From the NCBI RefSeq assembly GCF_000276665.1, contig NW_004955417.1:29705663-29769662 (forward strand): 64,000 nucleotides of DNA, read 5' to 3'. The DNA comes from Chinchilla lanigera. Its lineage: Eukaryota; Chordata; Mammalia; Rodentia; Chinchillidae. The notes under the pieces were generated by a model that was not told the DNA's origin, did no database searches, and was given only the letters and a program-made list of their open reading frames with translations. Both the position numbers and the translations under genes were made by a program. How positions within the stretch are numbered: position 1 is the stretch's first letter; every line of letters begins with the position of its first letter. Shown here piece after piece: positions 23,676-35,500 of the stretch.

Positions 23676-24639
23676 GCAGTACCTGTCCTGCACTCAGGGC
23701 TGGAACAATTTGCATCGGACCACGTGGCAAAATTCCCGACTGCAGCACAATGCTGGTAACTGTGGGCCTCACGCCGTGCATTAGGTCTTCAGACTTGTTC
23801 CTCTTACGTATATCTGCCGCTTTATCTCCTTTGAGTTAGACCTCCCTTCCACTCCCAGCCCTGCTGAATGACCGGTGTACGATTCTGCAAAGCTCTTCAC
23901 CACCTGAGTCCACGCTGGAGCTTGGTCCCCATGAGTGCAGACTGCCAGGGTACCCTGCCCTGTTTCGTGGTTGGCAGCATGGTAGTGAGCATTTTATGTA
24001 GAAGACCCACCCCAAACCTACCAAAGCAACACTCAGGGAGAGTAGCATTGTTCATACTCATCCAAGATTGATTTTGTGCTCCGAAAGGCTTGGGGAGTCT
24101 TGCACGCTGTCTGAAAACTAGCTTTGGTCCACCCTCGGGCAATGAAGGTCGAGGTTCTATGTAGAAAGTGTTCCTGAAGAGGGTAGCAGCGTGGAAAAGT
24201 AGAGCCCGAGCAGCGCGCTTTGGAGGAAATCTGTGGGCAGTGACGGCCCCGCCTCCTCGGGGTGGAGGTGTGTTCCGGCGTTGTTGCTTATCAGTGCCTG
24301 ACTCAGCACTTTCTGCATGCAGAGTCATCAGAGACAGAGTGACAGTCAGGTCCGGACTCACAACACTTGCGAATCAGTGTAGAGAGGCACGTGGGAAGGG
24401 AGGGGAGGGGAAGAACTGAGAGAGATCCAGATGCAGTATGATACAGTTCCCACGAAGAGTGGATTATGATGCATGACAAAAATATACCAACAAAAAGGCA
24501 GAAAAAAGAGAGACATCTGATAGACGAGTCAAGGAGTCCAGTGTTTCGGGTAAGTTACTCTTCAAATGAGTTTGAAACAGCCCAGATTCTGCCAACAAAT
24601 AAGAATAACAAATAACAAATAATAATCAAATTGTGGAGT

Positions 24640-24980
24640 GTTTCTCCGTTAAAGGAATGAAACGCCACTACGTGCTGTAATGTGGCTAAATCTCGACAAA
24701 GTTTTGAAGTGAAATAAACTGGACAAAGAAGGTCACATATTGTACGGTTCCATTTACACAGGGCATTCAGGAAAGGTAAATCCATCGGGACAGAACGCAG
24801 AATCGGGAACAAGTGCTGAGTTGGTACGGTATTTCCTTTTGAGATGTTGGAAATGTTTTGAAAGAAGAGAGAGGTGGCATGTACACAATATTACCAAGGC
24901 ACTAAATGCTTGATTTGCTTTACATTGGTTAATTTAATAGTATATATTTTTTACCTCAATTAAAAAAATAATAAAATGTT
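24640..24980 (+). mobile_element. Old L1 3' end
   Basis: In order: 'aatgtggctaaatctcgaca', 'ggtcacatattgtacggttc', 'catttacacagggcattcag' and a final 'tttacctcaattaaaaaaat'. This is the characteristic 3' order of ancient L1M/HAL1 elements, ending in a poly-A-like stretch. It has no coding capacity. Confidence 0.78.
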
Positions 24981-25239
24981 TAAATTCCGTAAGGTAGCAT
25001 TGTGGAAAGGGGTAGAGGGACAGTGGGTACCATCAGGAAAGCACCCCCTACGATAAAATGATCAGAAAGCAGCCAGTCACACAGGCCTGGCCAGAAGAAA
25101 TCACCCAAAGCAGAGGGCAGCCGTGCACAGGGCCGTGCTGGAAGCTGCACACGTGGCAGGAGGAGAAGCGCCACATCCACGTGGTGAGGAGGGTCGGGGA
25201 GAAGGTGGCGCCGGTGGGAATGCTGGAGCCCGGATTAGA

Positions 25240-25400
25240 CCCTGCCTCTGCCTGTCCCTCTACTAGCTGGGGGGATGGGTAACGTCACTCAGTCTTGCTT
25301 GCTGCATCTGTAAAACAGGATGATAAAAGGACTGAGTTTATAAACTGCTATAATTAAATGAGATCATGCACAGAAAGCTGAGCCTAGCAGGAAGCCAAAT
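25240..25400 (+). mobile_element. MIR SINE
   Basis: 'ttgctgcatctgtaaaacag', 'ggatgataaaa', 'attaaatgagatcatgcaca' and 'gaaagctgagcctagcagga' give the recalled MIR core and 3' order. Confidence 0.75.
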
Positions 25401-25799
25401 GTGCTTAAAAAACAAGAGGCAAAAAAGGAATTGAAAACTCACTTCAGCAAAGGCCCTCGTTATGCAAGATGAGCTGCGGAGAGGGCCGGGCTTTGCATAA
25501 TCCTTGCTCCTCCTGGTTACGTAACCGTGCTGCCGCTGCCCCGGTTCACAAGCCCTGCTCCGGTCCCGGTGTCTACGCCTCACTGCCCCGCGTCCCCGCA
25601 CCCCTCCTGCCCCTCCAGCTCCTCCGAGCTCCCCGTCCATAGCTCCAGGGCATAGCTTCCTGTTCTCAGCAATTCCCTTCCTTCCCGCGTTAATTCTGTC
25701 ACCTGGAAGGGTTTTACCGCCCAAGCAAATGTCCACGGGCAGTTTTATTTCCAACTCTCACGTGAATCTAATTACTTCCTCTTCTGACGCGCACTGCAC

Positions 25800-26090
25800 C
25801 GGTTCCCTCCCCTCTCCCCTCCTGTTCGCTCTAATGGGAGTTAATGAAACAGTCTCTAGACTGAGCCTTTCCAACTAATTAAGATTTTCTTCTTTCTCTA
25901 ATAAAGGCAACATGACCCATTACCTGGAGAGCTGAGCACTAGAATTTAAAGTACCCTTTCCTCTTTACAGTACTTAAAACCATTTTAATCTCACGCTGTC
26001 TTTAATAAGGCCGCTGAAGCACCGGGGATAGCTCCAGACATAGCTGTAAGCTAAAGCTTATTTTAAAGTGAGTTTTAATCACGAAGCCGG
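25800..26090. other. Possible conserved noncoding element
   Basis: AT-rich, low-CpG unique DNA with several TAAT/ATTA homeodomain-type cores (gttaatgaaa, aactaattaag, ttttaatctcac) and no repeat signature. Its composition is like that of vertebrate conserved noncoding elements. Conservation itself cannot be seen here. Confidence 0.2.
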
Positions 26091-26664
26091 GGGGGATTAC
26101 CTTACTGCCCGGGGCACGCGCCTGGCCTCAGTCTCCCCTAAACGACAGCAGGATGGACAGTGACTCAGGTAGGTCTCGTCTCCCAGCCACAATTGTCTGA
26201 GCGCAGAGCTCCAGATCCAAGAGTTAACCACACGCACGGGGAAGCCAGGATGCTGCTTTGTCCCTGGGAGCACCTTTATCGTGAGGGAACTCCGAAGAGA
26301 AAATGTAAGCAAATCTTTCCCTAGATTCCACTTGCTGCACTCAGCACATCAATCTTTTGCCAAGAAAAGGAGCACGGAGATTCAGGGTTTATTCTCCGTC
26401 GCTTCGGGCAGCCGAGGAGGACCGCGGCAGAGATGGCACTGCTTCTGTCCTGACGCAGATAAGACCCACTCACCTGCGGAGTGACTTGGTGACAGGAACT
26501 TCTCTGATGTGGGGTATTTGTTGTGACTCAGTTCATTTTGATTTTTAAGAGAAAGGTTAAGTTTTAATAAAGAAGAAGTATCCTTAAGGAATAATTTGAA
26601 CACACTTAGAAACCTAACTGAAAATTAAAGACAGGTCAGTAAGTTAAAAACCACCACTTGTGAC

Positions 26665-26885
26665 TACAGGTGTTAACCTCAGTGATTTAGAATCAGATGT
26701 GACCGGCTTTAATTCCAATCTTGTCACTAATTTAGATTTTCTTTAACTGGAAGAATTCACTTGACCTCTGTGTTGTCCCTTTCCTCACGTGTAGAGCAGG
26801 CCTCACAATCTCTTACTAGAGTTACTGTGAGAATCACACAAGGGGTGAAGAGAAAAGTCTCTTTCTTAGAAGGGCAATGCTAGAA
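26665..26885 (+). mobile_element. MIR SINE
   Basis: 'ttgacctctgtgttgtccct', 'ttcctcacgtgtagagcagg' and 'agttactgtgagaatcaca' follow the MIR order. Diverged. Confidence 0.6.
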
Positions 26886-26887
26886 AT

Positions 26888-27035
26888 TGAAATTCAGAGG
26901 CTTTTTGTATCAGTGAGCTATGGCTGTATAACAAGCAACCCAAAAGCCAGGCATTGGAAACAACGCCCGCTGATCACACTCACACCTTTCTGAGTTTGCC
27001 ACTTAGGTCAGGCTTGGCTGGGTGATTCTTGGGTC
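26888..27035. mobile_element. Ancient LTR-like interspersed repeat fragment
   Basis: 'gtatcagtgagctatggctg', 'tataacaagcaacccaaaag' and 'ttaggtcaggcttggctggg' match a common ancient mammalian repeat whose exact family I do not name. It resembles the element at 52630-53060. Confidence 0.5.
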
Positions 27036-27689
27036 TCTTCCGTGCTCTCTCCTGCTTCTTGTGCTCCTACAGTTGACTCAATAAAAACCGTAAATTCCAT
27101 CAATACTTATATATTTTACCCCTATTCAGGGATATTTCTCAAAATAGGAAGCAACCCGCCTGGTCGGAGCTTGAACCATCAGGTGCAGCCTGTCTGCACT
27201 CCTGACTGGCCACCTAGCGATCGCAGCTGTAGCTATTTTCTTTGCAGGAACAAAGCGCTGCTAATGGTGCCCGACTGGAGGTACCTGTGCCACAACGTGA
27301 AATCTTCCTGTCCGAGCTCCCATGCCCCTTGCATCTTACCGCTGATGAGTGTTCCTCTTCAGTTAGCGCCGCTGCTCCCCTAGAAGTCATACCTGAGACA
27401 CCACCTACCGCCTCCTTGTTCTCACGTGAGCCCTCCCAAGACTGAGCCCTATGGGACACCGTAGCATCCATGTTTCTGCCAGCCTCTGCTCATGACCCCG
27501 CGGGTGGCCTCCTGGAGACTGAAGTCCTGTGCAGCTCTGGTGGGAGCCTTCGCCAGCGTCACACTGAGGGCGCCGGTCACAGCACGGCACCTAGGAACTC
27601 CTCCAGCCTCGGCCACCACCCAGCTCAGAGTCACCTCCACATTCCTAGGCATTTCCTGTAGTGGCACCACCTCTGGGTACCGTTTCCTG

Positions 27690-28035
27690 TCTAGCTTGTT
27701 TGGGCTGCTATCACGAAATACCTTAGAGTGGGTATTTGCTGCCGAAAAATACTTTCCGATAACAGAAATTGATTGCTCGCCGTTGCAGAGGTTGGGAGGC
27801 CCAAGGCCACGGCACAAGCACGGTCACGCCCTGGAGCAGTTCCGTCCCCTTCAGAGATGGCTCTGTAGAAGGATGAGCTGCTTCCTTGGGCCTTTTCAGG
27901 GCCCTGGTCCCAGGCAGGAGGGTTCTGTCCTCATGACCTTGTCACCTTCCAGATGTCCCGCTGCTTAATACCAGCACTTCGGGGATGAGAGCTCAACAGC
28001 AATTCTGGAGGAACAGAAACACGGACTGCAGCAGG
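27690..28035 (-). mobile_element. MLT1-type (ERVL-MaLR) LTR, reverse
   Basis: 'gtttgggctgctatcacgaa', 'ataccttagagtgggta', 'gttgggaggcccaaggccac', 'tcctcatgaccttgtcacct' and 'gcttaataccagcacttcgg' occur in the order expected for a reverse MLT1 LTR. Confidence 0.7.
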
Positions 28036-28276
28036 TGGTCACTCTGAAGAGCCACAGAAGTCTCCATCCTGAGACCGAGTGCTCTCGGGCTGGAACCTGT
28101 GAAGGCAGATGGGACGAGTGTATGCGAAATGCCGGTGGACGGGCACGGGAGGGACGCTCGCTCCCCAGAGGGAGCAGTAGGAAAGCAGGAAGCCCAAGCC
28201 CCAGTGAGGAGGTCAAAGCCTAGCTCTGCAGACACCAGAGTTCCCGGGTCTAGAGTCACCGTTCGCCTTGCTGCTT

Positions 28277-28293
28277 CCCCCCCCCCCCCCCCC
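28277..28293. repeat. Poly-C tract (17 C)
   Basis: Seventeen consecutive C residues. The opposite strand is a G run, able to form quadruplex-like structures and prone to length error in sequencing. Confidence 0.95.
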
Positions 28294-28299
28294 TGCCTG

Positions 28300-28890
28300 C
28301 AGGAGCCACCCCCTGGCTGTGTCCGCTGGGCCCACCTGGGAGCGCAGCAGGGACAGGCTCCCTGGGGCCGGGGGCGTGGCAGTCCTGCCCACCTCGGCGG
28401 CACTTTCCGGCCCACCTGCGTTCTGGGAGAAGGCAGTCTCCCAGCCGGTGAGCACGGTGGCCTCCCTGTGGGATCCAAGCGGCTCCACGCCTCCTCACTT
28501 CCTGCAGTCCGCACCCCGCATTGTTTCACGGCCCCTCGCTGCTGCTTTCCTCCATCGCTGGCTCCTGCTGGGTGCTGACTCCATCCAAGCCGCGCGCGCA
28601 GGACCTCTGTCAGGCGGCTGTTGGGCCGCTGCTTGACGCTCTCTGCAGCGCAGGCTTTCTCGCTTTTTTTGATCTAGACAGTTTCACAATTTCCTGAAGC
28701 TCCAAGTTCATCCTTATTGCACAGAGGTTCCTTATGCAGCTCCCCGCTCTTTCCTCCTGTTTTCCTGTGAGCGGAGGAGGACCCAAGCCACACCCACGTA
28801 TTTTGCTTGCAAATCTCCTTGGCTAAAGACCCAGTTTTATTGTTCTCAAGCTGTGCCTGGCACAAAGCGGTAGACCATAATTCAATTGGG
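28300..28890. other. GC-rich noncoding stretch, no gene seen
   Basis: GC-rich up to about 28640, with frames open on both strands at once (27993-28529 reverse, 28099-28636 forward). This reflects composition rather than coding. No domain recognised. Confidence 0.45.
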
Positions 28891-28896
28891 CTAGCT

Positions 28897-28982
28897 GCTA
28901 CTGAGTAACCAGGTTACTTGCTACTGGTAACCAGGATACTTGCTACTAAGTAACCAAGTTACTTGCTACTGGTAACCAGGCC
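28897..28982. repeat. 22/23-bp tandem repeat with palindromic cores
   Basis: Four units alternate between two forms, one with 'tactgagtaaccaggttac' and one with 'tactggtaaccagg', giving a 45-bp higher-order period. Each unit holds inverted gtaacc/ggttac pairs, so each copy can form a small hairpin. Confidence 0.85.
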
Positions 28983-29209
28983 AGCCTTTCCTCTAGTTTG
29001 AAGTCCTCCTCATTTCTGTGTGCAGTGTCACCAACCAGCCTTCTTTTCAGTATTTCCGGGGACCTGCTCAGAATTTCTAGGTTCTACGACTACCTGTCCA
29101 GCTCCAAAACCGCACCTGCGTCTTTAGATGTTTGTCAAAGCAAGGCCTGGTTCTCAGCATCAAAACCTATATTTAGTTTCTCCAGAGAGACAAAAGCAAT
29201 AGGAGATGA

Positions 29210-29560
29210 CAGGATGAGTGGATGGATGGATGGATGGAGGGATGGATGAAGGGAGGGAGGGATGGATGGAGGAATGGGTGGAGGGATGGATGGATGGATG
29301 GATGGATGGAGGGAAGGATGAAGGGATGGATGGAAGGAGATATGGAGGGATGGATGGAGGGATGGAAGGAGGGATAGAGGGATGGGTGGAGGGATGGATG
29401 GGTGGATGGAGGGATGGATGGATGAAGGGATGGATGGAAGGAGATATGGAGGGATGGATGGAGGGATGGAAGGAGGGATGGCGGGATGGTGGGGGGATGG
29501 AGGGATGGATGGAGGGATGGATGGATGGACAGACGGATAGGTGAGTGGATAGGTGGGTGG
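29210..29560. repeat. GGAT-type tetranucleotide array with 104-bp higher-order repeat
   Basis: A long array of ggatggat, gaggga and gaagga motifs. A block of about 60 bp starting ggatgaagggatggatgg at 29316 is repeated at 29420, giving a 104-bp period. Open frames on both strands here (Met-Asp-Gly-Trp repeats forward, His-Pro-Ser-Ile repeats reverse) are repeat artefacts. Confidence 0.95.
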
Positions 29561-29564
29561 AGAG

Positions 29565-32500
29565 TATGCGTGTGCACGTGTGTGAAGAGATTTCATTGTG
29601 AGGGAGAGGATCACTCAGGCACAGGGGCCAAACACCCCCAGCCTACAGTCAGGCAGCTGGAGATGTTGGAGGTGGTGCCCGCTGGGCGTCCAGGTTGAGT
29701 CTGAAAGCCTGAGAGCCCGGAGAGGCGGGGAATTCAGTTCTGCTCCGGAAGAGCTCATGAGCGGCCTGAGGCCCAGGAGGAGCAGGTGTTCTAGGCCAAG
29801 TCTGGGGCCCAGCGCAGCCGCGGACCGGCTCAGACGGTCGGGTGGGGAGAGCTTCGTCCCCGGCCTTCTCCTTGTCTTCCGGTCTCCGTGCAGTGGACCA
29901 GGCTGGGCACAGCAGCAAGGGCAGGCTGCTCAGCTGCTCTGCCAGTCCCCGCAGGAACCCTACCAGATGCCAGACCACGTGCCCACACCCAGAGCAGTGT
30001 CTGGCACCGGGCGCTTTGTGGCTTAGTCAGGCTGATGTCGAGAAAACCACCGGGAGGCTTTATATATATACAAGACACGAGCGCACACATGTCTCCTGTG
30101 TTACACACACACAGCATGGCTCCTGCCTTACACGCGCTGCATGTTTTTGTGGAGAACAAGGAAGCTGGAGGTTTTCCTGTACTTTCAAGAGTTGAAGGGA
30201 GGGTTTATTGAGTAGAGTATCATAAACGAAAAATCTGCCCAACAAAATTACTATATTCACTAGTGATTCTGCGAGGTAAGCTCAGAAGCTCTGGTCAAAT
30301 AATAACTTCAAAATTAAAAAGAATCCCTGGAAATAATAAAATATTAACTATCATTTTCTTGGGGTGTTTTTTTTTTTAATTCCACTGTCTAAATATCTTC
30401 TGAATTTTCTAAAATTTATATGTATATTACTCTAATAAAATAATTTATGTTAGAGTAATAGTTTAGTAATTTTAAGAATGCAAATCATTCTTGTGCACAT
30501 TACTAACATGTAAAATTATACAATAATTTGTGCTTACAGTACTAGTCAAGTCAACCAAGAAAAATCAAATTTGGTCCCACAGTTTCTATTGCAGAAGACC
30601 TTGGAAAGATATAATTTATTTTCAAATGTGGGGGTTTTTTGGTGTAAAAAATAAACATATAGTATGTGTAAAATACAACATGGACACCAGCAGGGGGCAA
30701 AATGCATAGAGATGATATTAAAAGTGATTATCTAGCTAGTAATCTATTGAGCACGTCTCCTGGGTGCTTTAGGAATTAGTTTTCCTGTAAAGCAATGATT
30801 TTGAAGATTGATCATCTATGGTGATATTATATATCTAGACAGAGTGTGCTTGACATGTAAACAATGTGGTAAACACTTTGCAGGTTAAAAGTATGTTTAG
30901 GGTCTATAGGAGTTTAGTAACTGTAACCCAAAGCGACATTTAAACTTTTTTCATATGCACTCCCTTCTATGCAGGAGTAAAGTGTTCATAACATTGTTTT
31001 TGTAGAACTTTTTCATTGAAAATTTTTTTCTTGGCATTTTGGAGGAATAACTTTTAAGTACAGTCCTTTTACTTAGAAAAATTTACAACGTTTTCCAGAA
31101 AAGCATGAAATGCATAAAACATTTCCTTTCAATAAAAGCTTGAAATTAGTCTGTGCATTTTGTAAAGTAAGAACGTGAACAATTGCATCATTTCCTTTTT
31201 AAATGACATGCGTTAAACATATTTCTACATCGGCCCGGTTTCCGCACACCAAATTCCTGCTTTGCAGCCGCGGCCTGCCCTGTTCCGCCAGCAGGGGGCG
31301 TCCGAGGGAGCTGCAATCGGAAACACGAGGCCTCCTTCCACGGGCTCGCGGGGCCTCTGAGCGCTTCTGCAGCGGCCCTATGGCTTTGAAGACTAAGGTT
31401 CATTCTGGCAAACTCAGCTCCGTTTACTTTGCAAGGAAATTTGCACGTTTATGGACTCTTGACGGCTCCGTGTGGGTGAGGGATATGAGCTAAGGCAAAT
31501 TCTCCGACGCAGTGTATCTTCTCACCCACATTTTAAGTGAGGGTTTACTATATCTACTGTTTTTTTATCATTGTAAAACAATTTACAGATTCCACGTGGT
31601 TGTGGAATAGATCAGTTGTCCATTTCAGAAGTACGTGAAACTCACTGTCCTCCCTGCCTGGGAGCTGCACTCTGAGCGCTGAATTCCTAGGCTGCTGGCC
31701 AGTGGTGTCCTGAGGCGCGTGCGGTGTCGCCACCCCCGAGGCTGTCTTGGTCGCCCCATTTCTCTACCCTGTGCCTTCCATTGTCTGAATTCAGCCTGGA
31801 CTGCAGTGTACGGTGACCTCAGTCACCACCAAGACGACCTTCTCTTACGTGTTTTTCACCAGGGGTGGAAATATGCAGAGCCTTCCTGAAACCAATGCCA
31901 CCCTCCCTACTGCTGAGTTGGTGGCTGTCACACGGCTCCCAGAGCTCTGACCCGTTCCCTGCTGCCTGTGTGAGGCCAGCACTATTTGGATGCCGGGCTT
32001 TCTGAGCCAACTCTGTGTTCCAGTCTTACCCTGGCCGCATCTCGGGCATAGTGCTTGGCTTTTTCTTGTAGTTCCCTGCTTCTGGCTGTGCGCTGCTATC
32101 CAGTGGCCACTTGAAACTCGTCCTTTCCTGCCCGAGAGCCTCTTTTTGCTATTCCTTGACATCCCACACTCCTCGCCTTGCTGGCAGGATTTCTGTCATG
32201 TTCTGGTTCTCCTAGGGTCCTTTCATGCTGCTGAGTTAACACTGGCCTCACAGACTCCCAGGCCTCCCTAAATAGAAGGGCTTCTCCAAAAACTATTCCA
32301 GCTTAAAAAAAAAAAATCATCAGGAAAGCTAGGGCAAAGTGCAAGGAGCAGCACCATGTTCACATGGTCTCCAGCCCTCCAGGTGTGTTTATTTCAGAAG
32401 CTAAGTTATTTCCCTGAGCATTCCTTAAGTAAATGCTTAACTTGCTCCCTCCAACCAAGCGTGCATTTGTTTCTTCATTCTTCAGGCTAACACTGCTCTC

Positions 32501-35500
32501 CCCAGCATTAAAAGTGACTTAAGATTAGAAGGAGACAAGTGGGAAGGTGTAGACTTCTAGTGCAACAGTGTCTGTGCTTAGAGATGTAAGATTCAGGATG
32601 GAAATAAACCTGGTGCAATAGCAAGAATATTTGAAAGCGACCTCAACAACTCCTTGCTGCCCATGGCTCAAGTCCAAGAAAATACACCCAACAGCTGCAA
32701 AGTAAGTTTGCATCCACACCTTTCTATGTTCTTATTTTTGTTTGCCTGAAACGTCAATCATCTGCTGGAGAAAGAAATCTGTTACTGAAGAGTAGAAATT
32801 AACCTTATAGTGGAATATTATGCAAACAGCCATAGATACAGATATTTATACAGTGGCTTTCTACAGAGTGTCTGAATTCGCCAGCATTTGGCTAGAAGGA
32901 AATATTAGAAACTGTGCTGTCTGTAACATTTTGATTCTGTGGTATGTGCTCAAAAAAATGACAACCTTTATCTTATATGAATGTTATTTGATTTTCTTAT
33001 TTCCAGTTTTCATTAGTAGAAACTTCTAGAAGCAAGTATCCTTTTTCATACTAAACATGAGAGCAAGTTAATAAAACAATGAAATTATAATACATATAAT
33101 GTCACATTTATTTCCTATGAGAGCAATACTAATATTCTCAAAAGCATTGTTAGTATGAAAAAAATCATAGATTTAGCATTCTCTAGCCAGTGGCTGGTAA
33201 ATTTTCAACCTGTCAGATTATTCATAAAACTAATGGAAAAAAGGACAGCAAGACAGATTGTTTTAATGGAGGACAAGAAAAATATTGGTCAAATGCAAGA
33301 GAGAAATGAAAGGTACAGAACTTTTAGGTAAAACAAGATTCTGTGGAAGTACAAGAGTTAGAGTTAATGAGAAGCTTAAAGCAAACACCTTCTCTGTGGC
33401 AGCTACAGCCAGCCACCCTGGGGCTGGCAGGTTTTCTCCCAGGTTTCAGCCTGTGTTCTTGGTGATCCTGCTGAAGAAAGGGAAAGAACAAAACCAGACA
33501 TGCCCTGCTGCTCTGGAGCTAATAGTTATTTCTTCTTGGCACCGGTAGACAGTGGAGAGCGTTAATGAACAAGCAGACGCTTTCTCGAGTTTACCAGGAA
33601 AGTGTAATAATAACGAAGTTAGAGGGAAAATACTCATATTGTAGGTAGAGTGAGATAAAGATACTAAGCTGTAGCCGTGTTGAATTTCCTGTCTTTAGAA
33701 AATAACTGCAGCTATTGCCTGGCCTATGGGTCTACTTTATGAAGGAATCACTTCCTGATAAAGTGGTCAGATTTTGGAGAAGTCTGTGGACTTAGGCCCA
33801 GTTCAAGTGGCCATGACACAAGAGCAGGGTGCTTGGAGAAAGTGGAGAAGAAAGGGAGAGACACGAAAACCTTGTGCTTGTTACACAGCTGTGTCGGCAA
33901 TAGTAGGAGACGGCAAGCCAAGCTCAGTGAGTCCTAGCACCGCTGCATGCCTTTCTGGCTCAGCAGCGGCGTGGGCCACAGAACAATGTGGAGCACCGTC
34001 TCTGACAGACACTAACAGCAGAGGCCAGGAGCATCTGACTTCTTTCTGCTGTAAGACTTGTTTCAGACCGCGGTTGTGCTACTTCCAGAGTGCTGCGGAA
34101 TAAAGCCGAAGGGTGTCTAACCACATCCCGTTCCTTTGACAAGAAAGATGCTTTTCCAGACTGAGTCTGTGCCCTCCTCCAAGGCCTCCAGCATTCTCGC
34201 CGGGGCTCCCAGCGCTCAGTCGCCAGGGCTCCCAGCGCTCAGTCCCCATAGGTCCTCCTGTAGGAAGCCCCAGTCCAACCCTCCAAGAAGAGCACTTCGG
34301 CCGTTTCCTGGCAGTTCCCTACCCGCACCCGGTTTCCAGAAAACATTTCCTGAGGCCATTGCTGGGAGAGCAGCCTCCTCTCTCCCTGCACACTGGCTGA
34401 GCCAGGCCCGCTGGCCGCCCCCGGCCATGTCAGTGGGTTGACGTGAGGTGAGGGGACCTTCCTTCACCCTCCCCAGCCAGTGGGGGTCTAGGGGCAGCAC
34501 GAAATACTACCGGATTTTCCAGAGAAGTTTCTTTAGCACCTTCATTTCCAGGCTTTTGTATCTTGCAAGGACACGACAGGCTAATGCCGGCTGCACCAGG
34601 GTCGACATCTCTCACATCTCTGCGGGACACAGACACACTTGGCGCCACTCCATGGTTTTCAGCCAGAAGCGAAAAGCGTTGCTTCCACGGTTTCTCCACT
34701 TCTAGGGTGCGGCGCAGTTGTGCGATTTGTAATTTATTCCAATCTACTAGGTTTTTAGTTGGAGGATGATTTGTCTTTTGTGAAGAACTATTTCCATTTA
34801 TTTGTGTTTAAATATCTAACTTCCATAAATGGAATGAACATGAATGATAAAGTGTCACTTTTCTTTACCTTTAAGCATGATTCATAAATCTGGATATCTT
34901 TTATAAAGGTATAATCACTTGATTCCCTTAACTCATAAGTTTAACGAATTGAGTTTTTCTAAAATTTACTCAATTTATAAACCTAGTTCAACTTCTTTAA
35001 ACTTTGTAAAGTGTATTTCTACACTTATATAATTTGTAACATACCCTTTAAATGCCTGGTGGACAAACTTATTAAAATGCAAACAGCCAATCTCTGCTGA
35101 ACCCTTAAATTACCTTCCTCCAAAACTAAGAAACTATAAATGTAGGAAATTAGATTCTCCCAAGCATTTCAAAATCAGGCCTGCAAGGAAGAGTCCCAGG
35201 AAAGAAGGAGATGGAGCGCAGGGATCTCGATTGTTCTGGTCTGTGCTCCGCAGCAGTAACTGAGAAGGGGATTCTCAGGCAGAGACACAGGCCAAGAGGC
35301 CGAATGCAGATCGCAGAAGAGGAGACGGCAGCAGGAAGGGGCCGAGCTTGAGAAGCAAACAGCGGAGCAGACCAGAGAGAGAATGCTGTGGACAGCAGGA
35401 GAACTGAGGCGGCCAGGGGCGGAGCGCAGAACTCTGAAAGGCAGTTGTGATGCCGAGTGTTTTAGGAAGTAGCAGTAAAGGGAAGGTTTTCAAGTTCTGG

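Noticed and set aside
28897..28982. CRISPR-like array of repeats and spacers
   Set aside because: Units are contiguous without unique spacers, and the window is vertebrate DNA; it is a plain tandem repeat.
29135..29614. Long His-Pro-Ser-Ile repeat protein frames
   Set aside because: They are the GGAT array read in different phases; open frames occur on both strands because the 4-bp repeat contains no stop.
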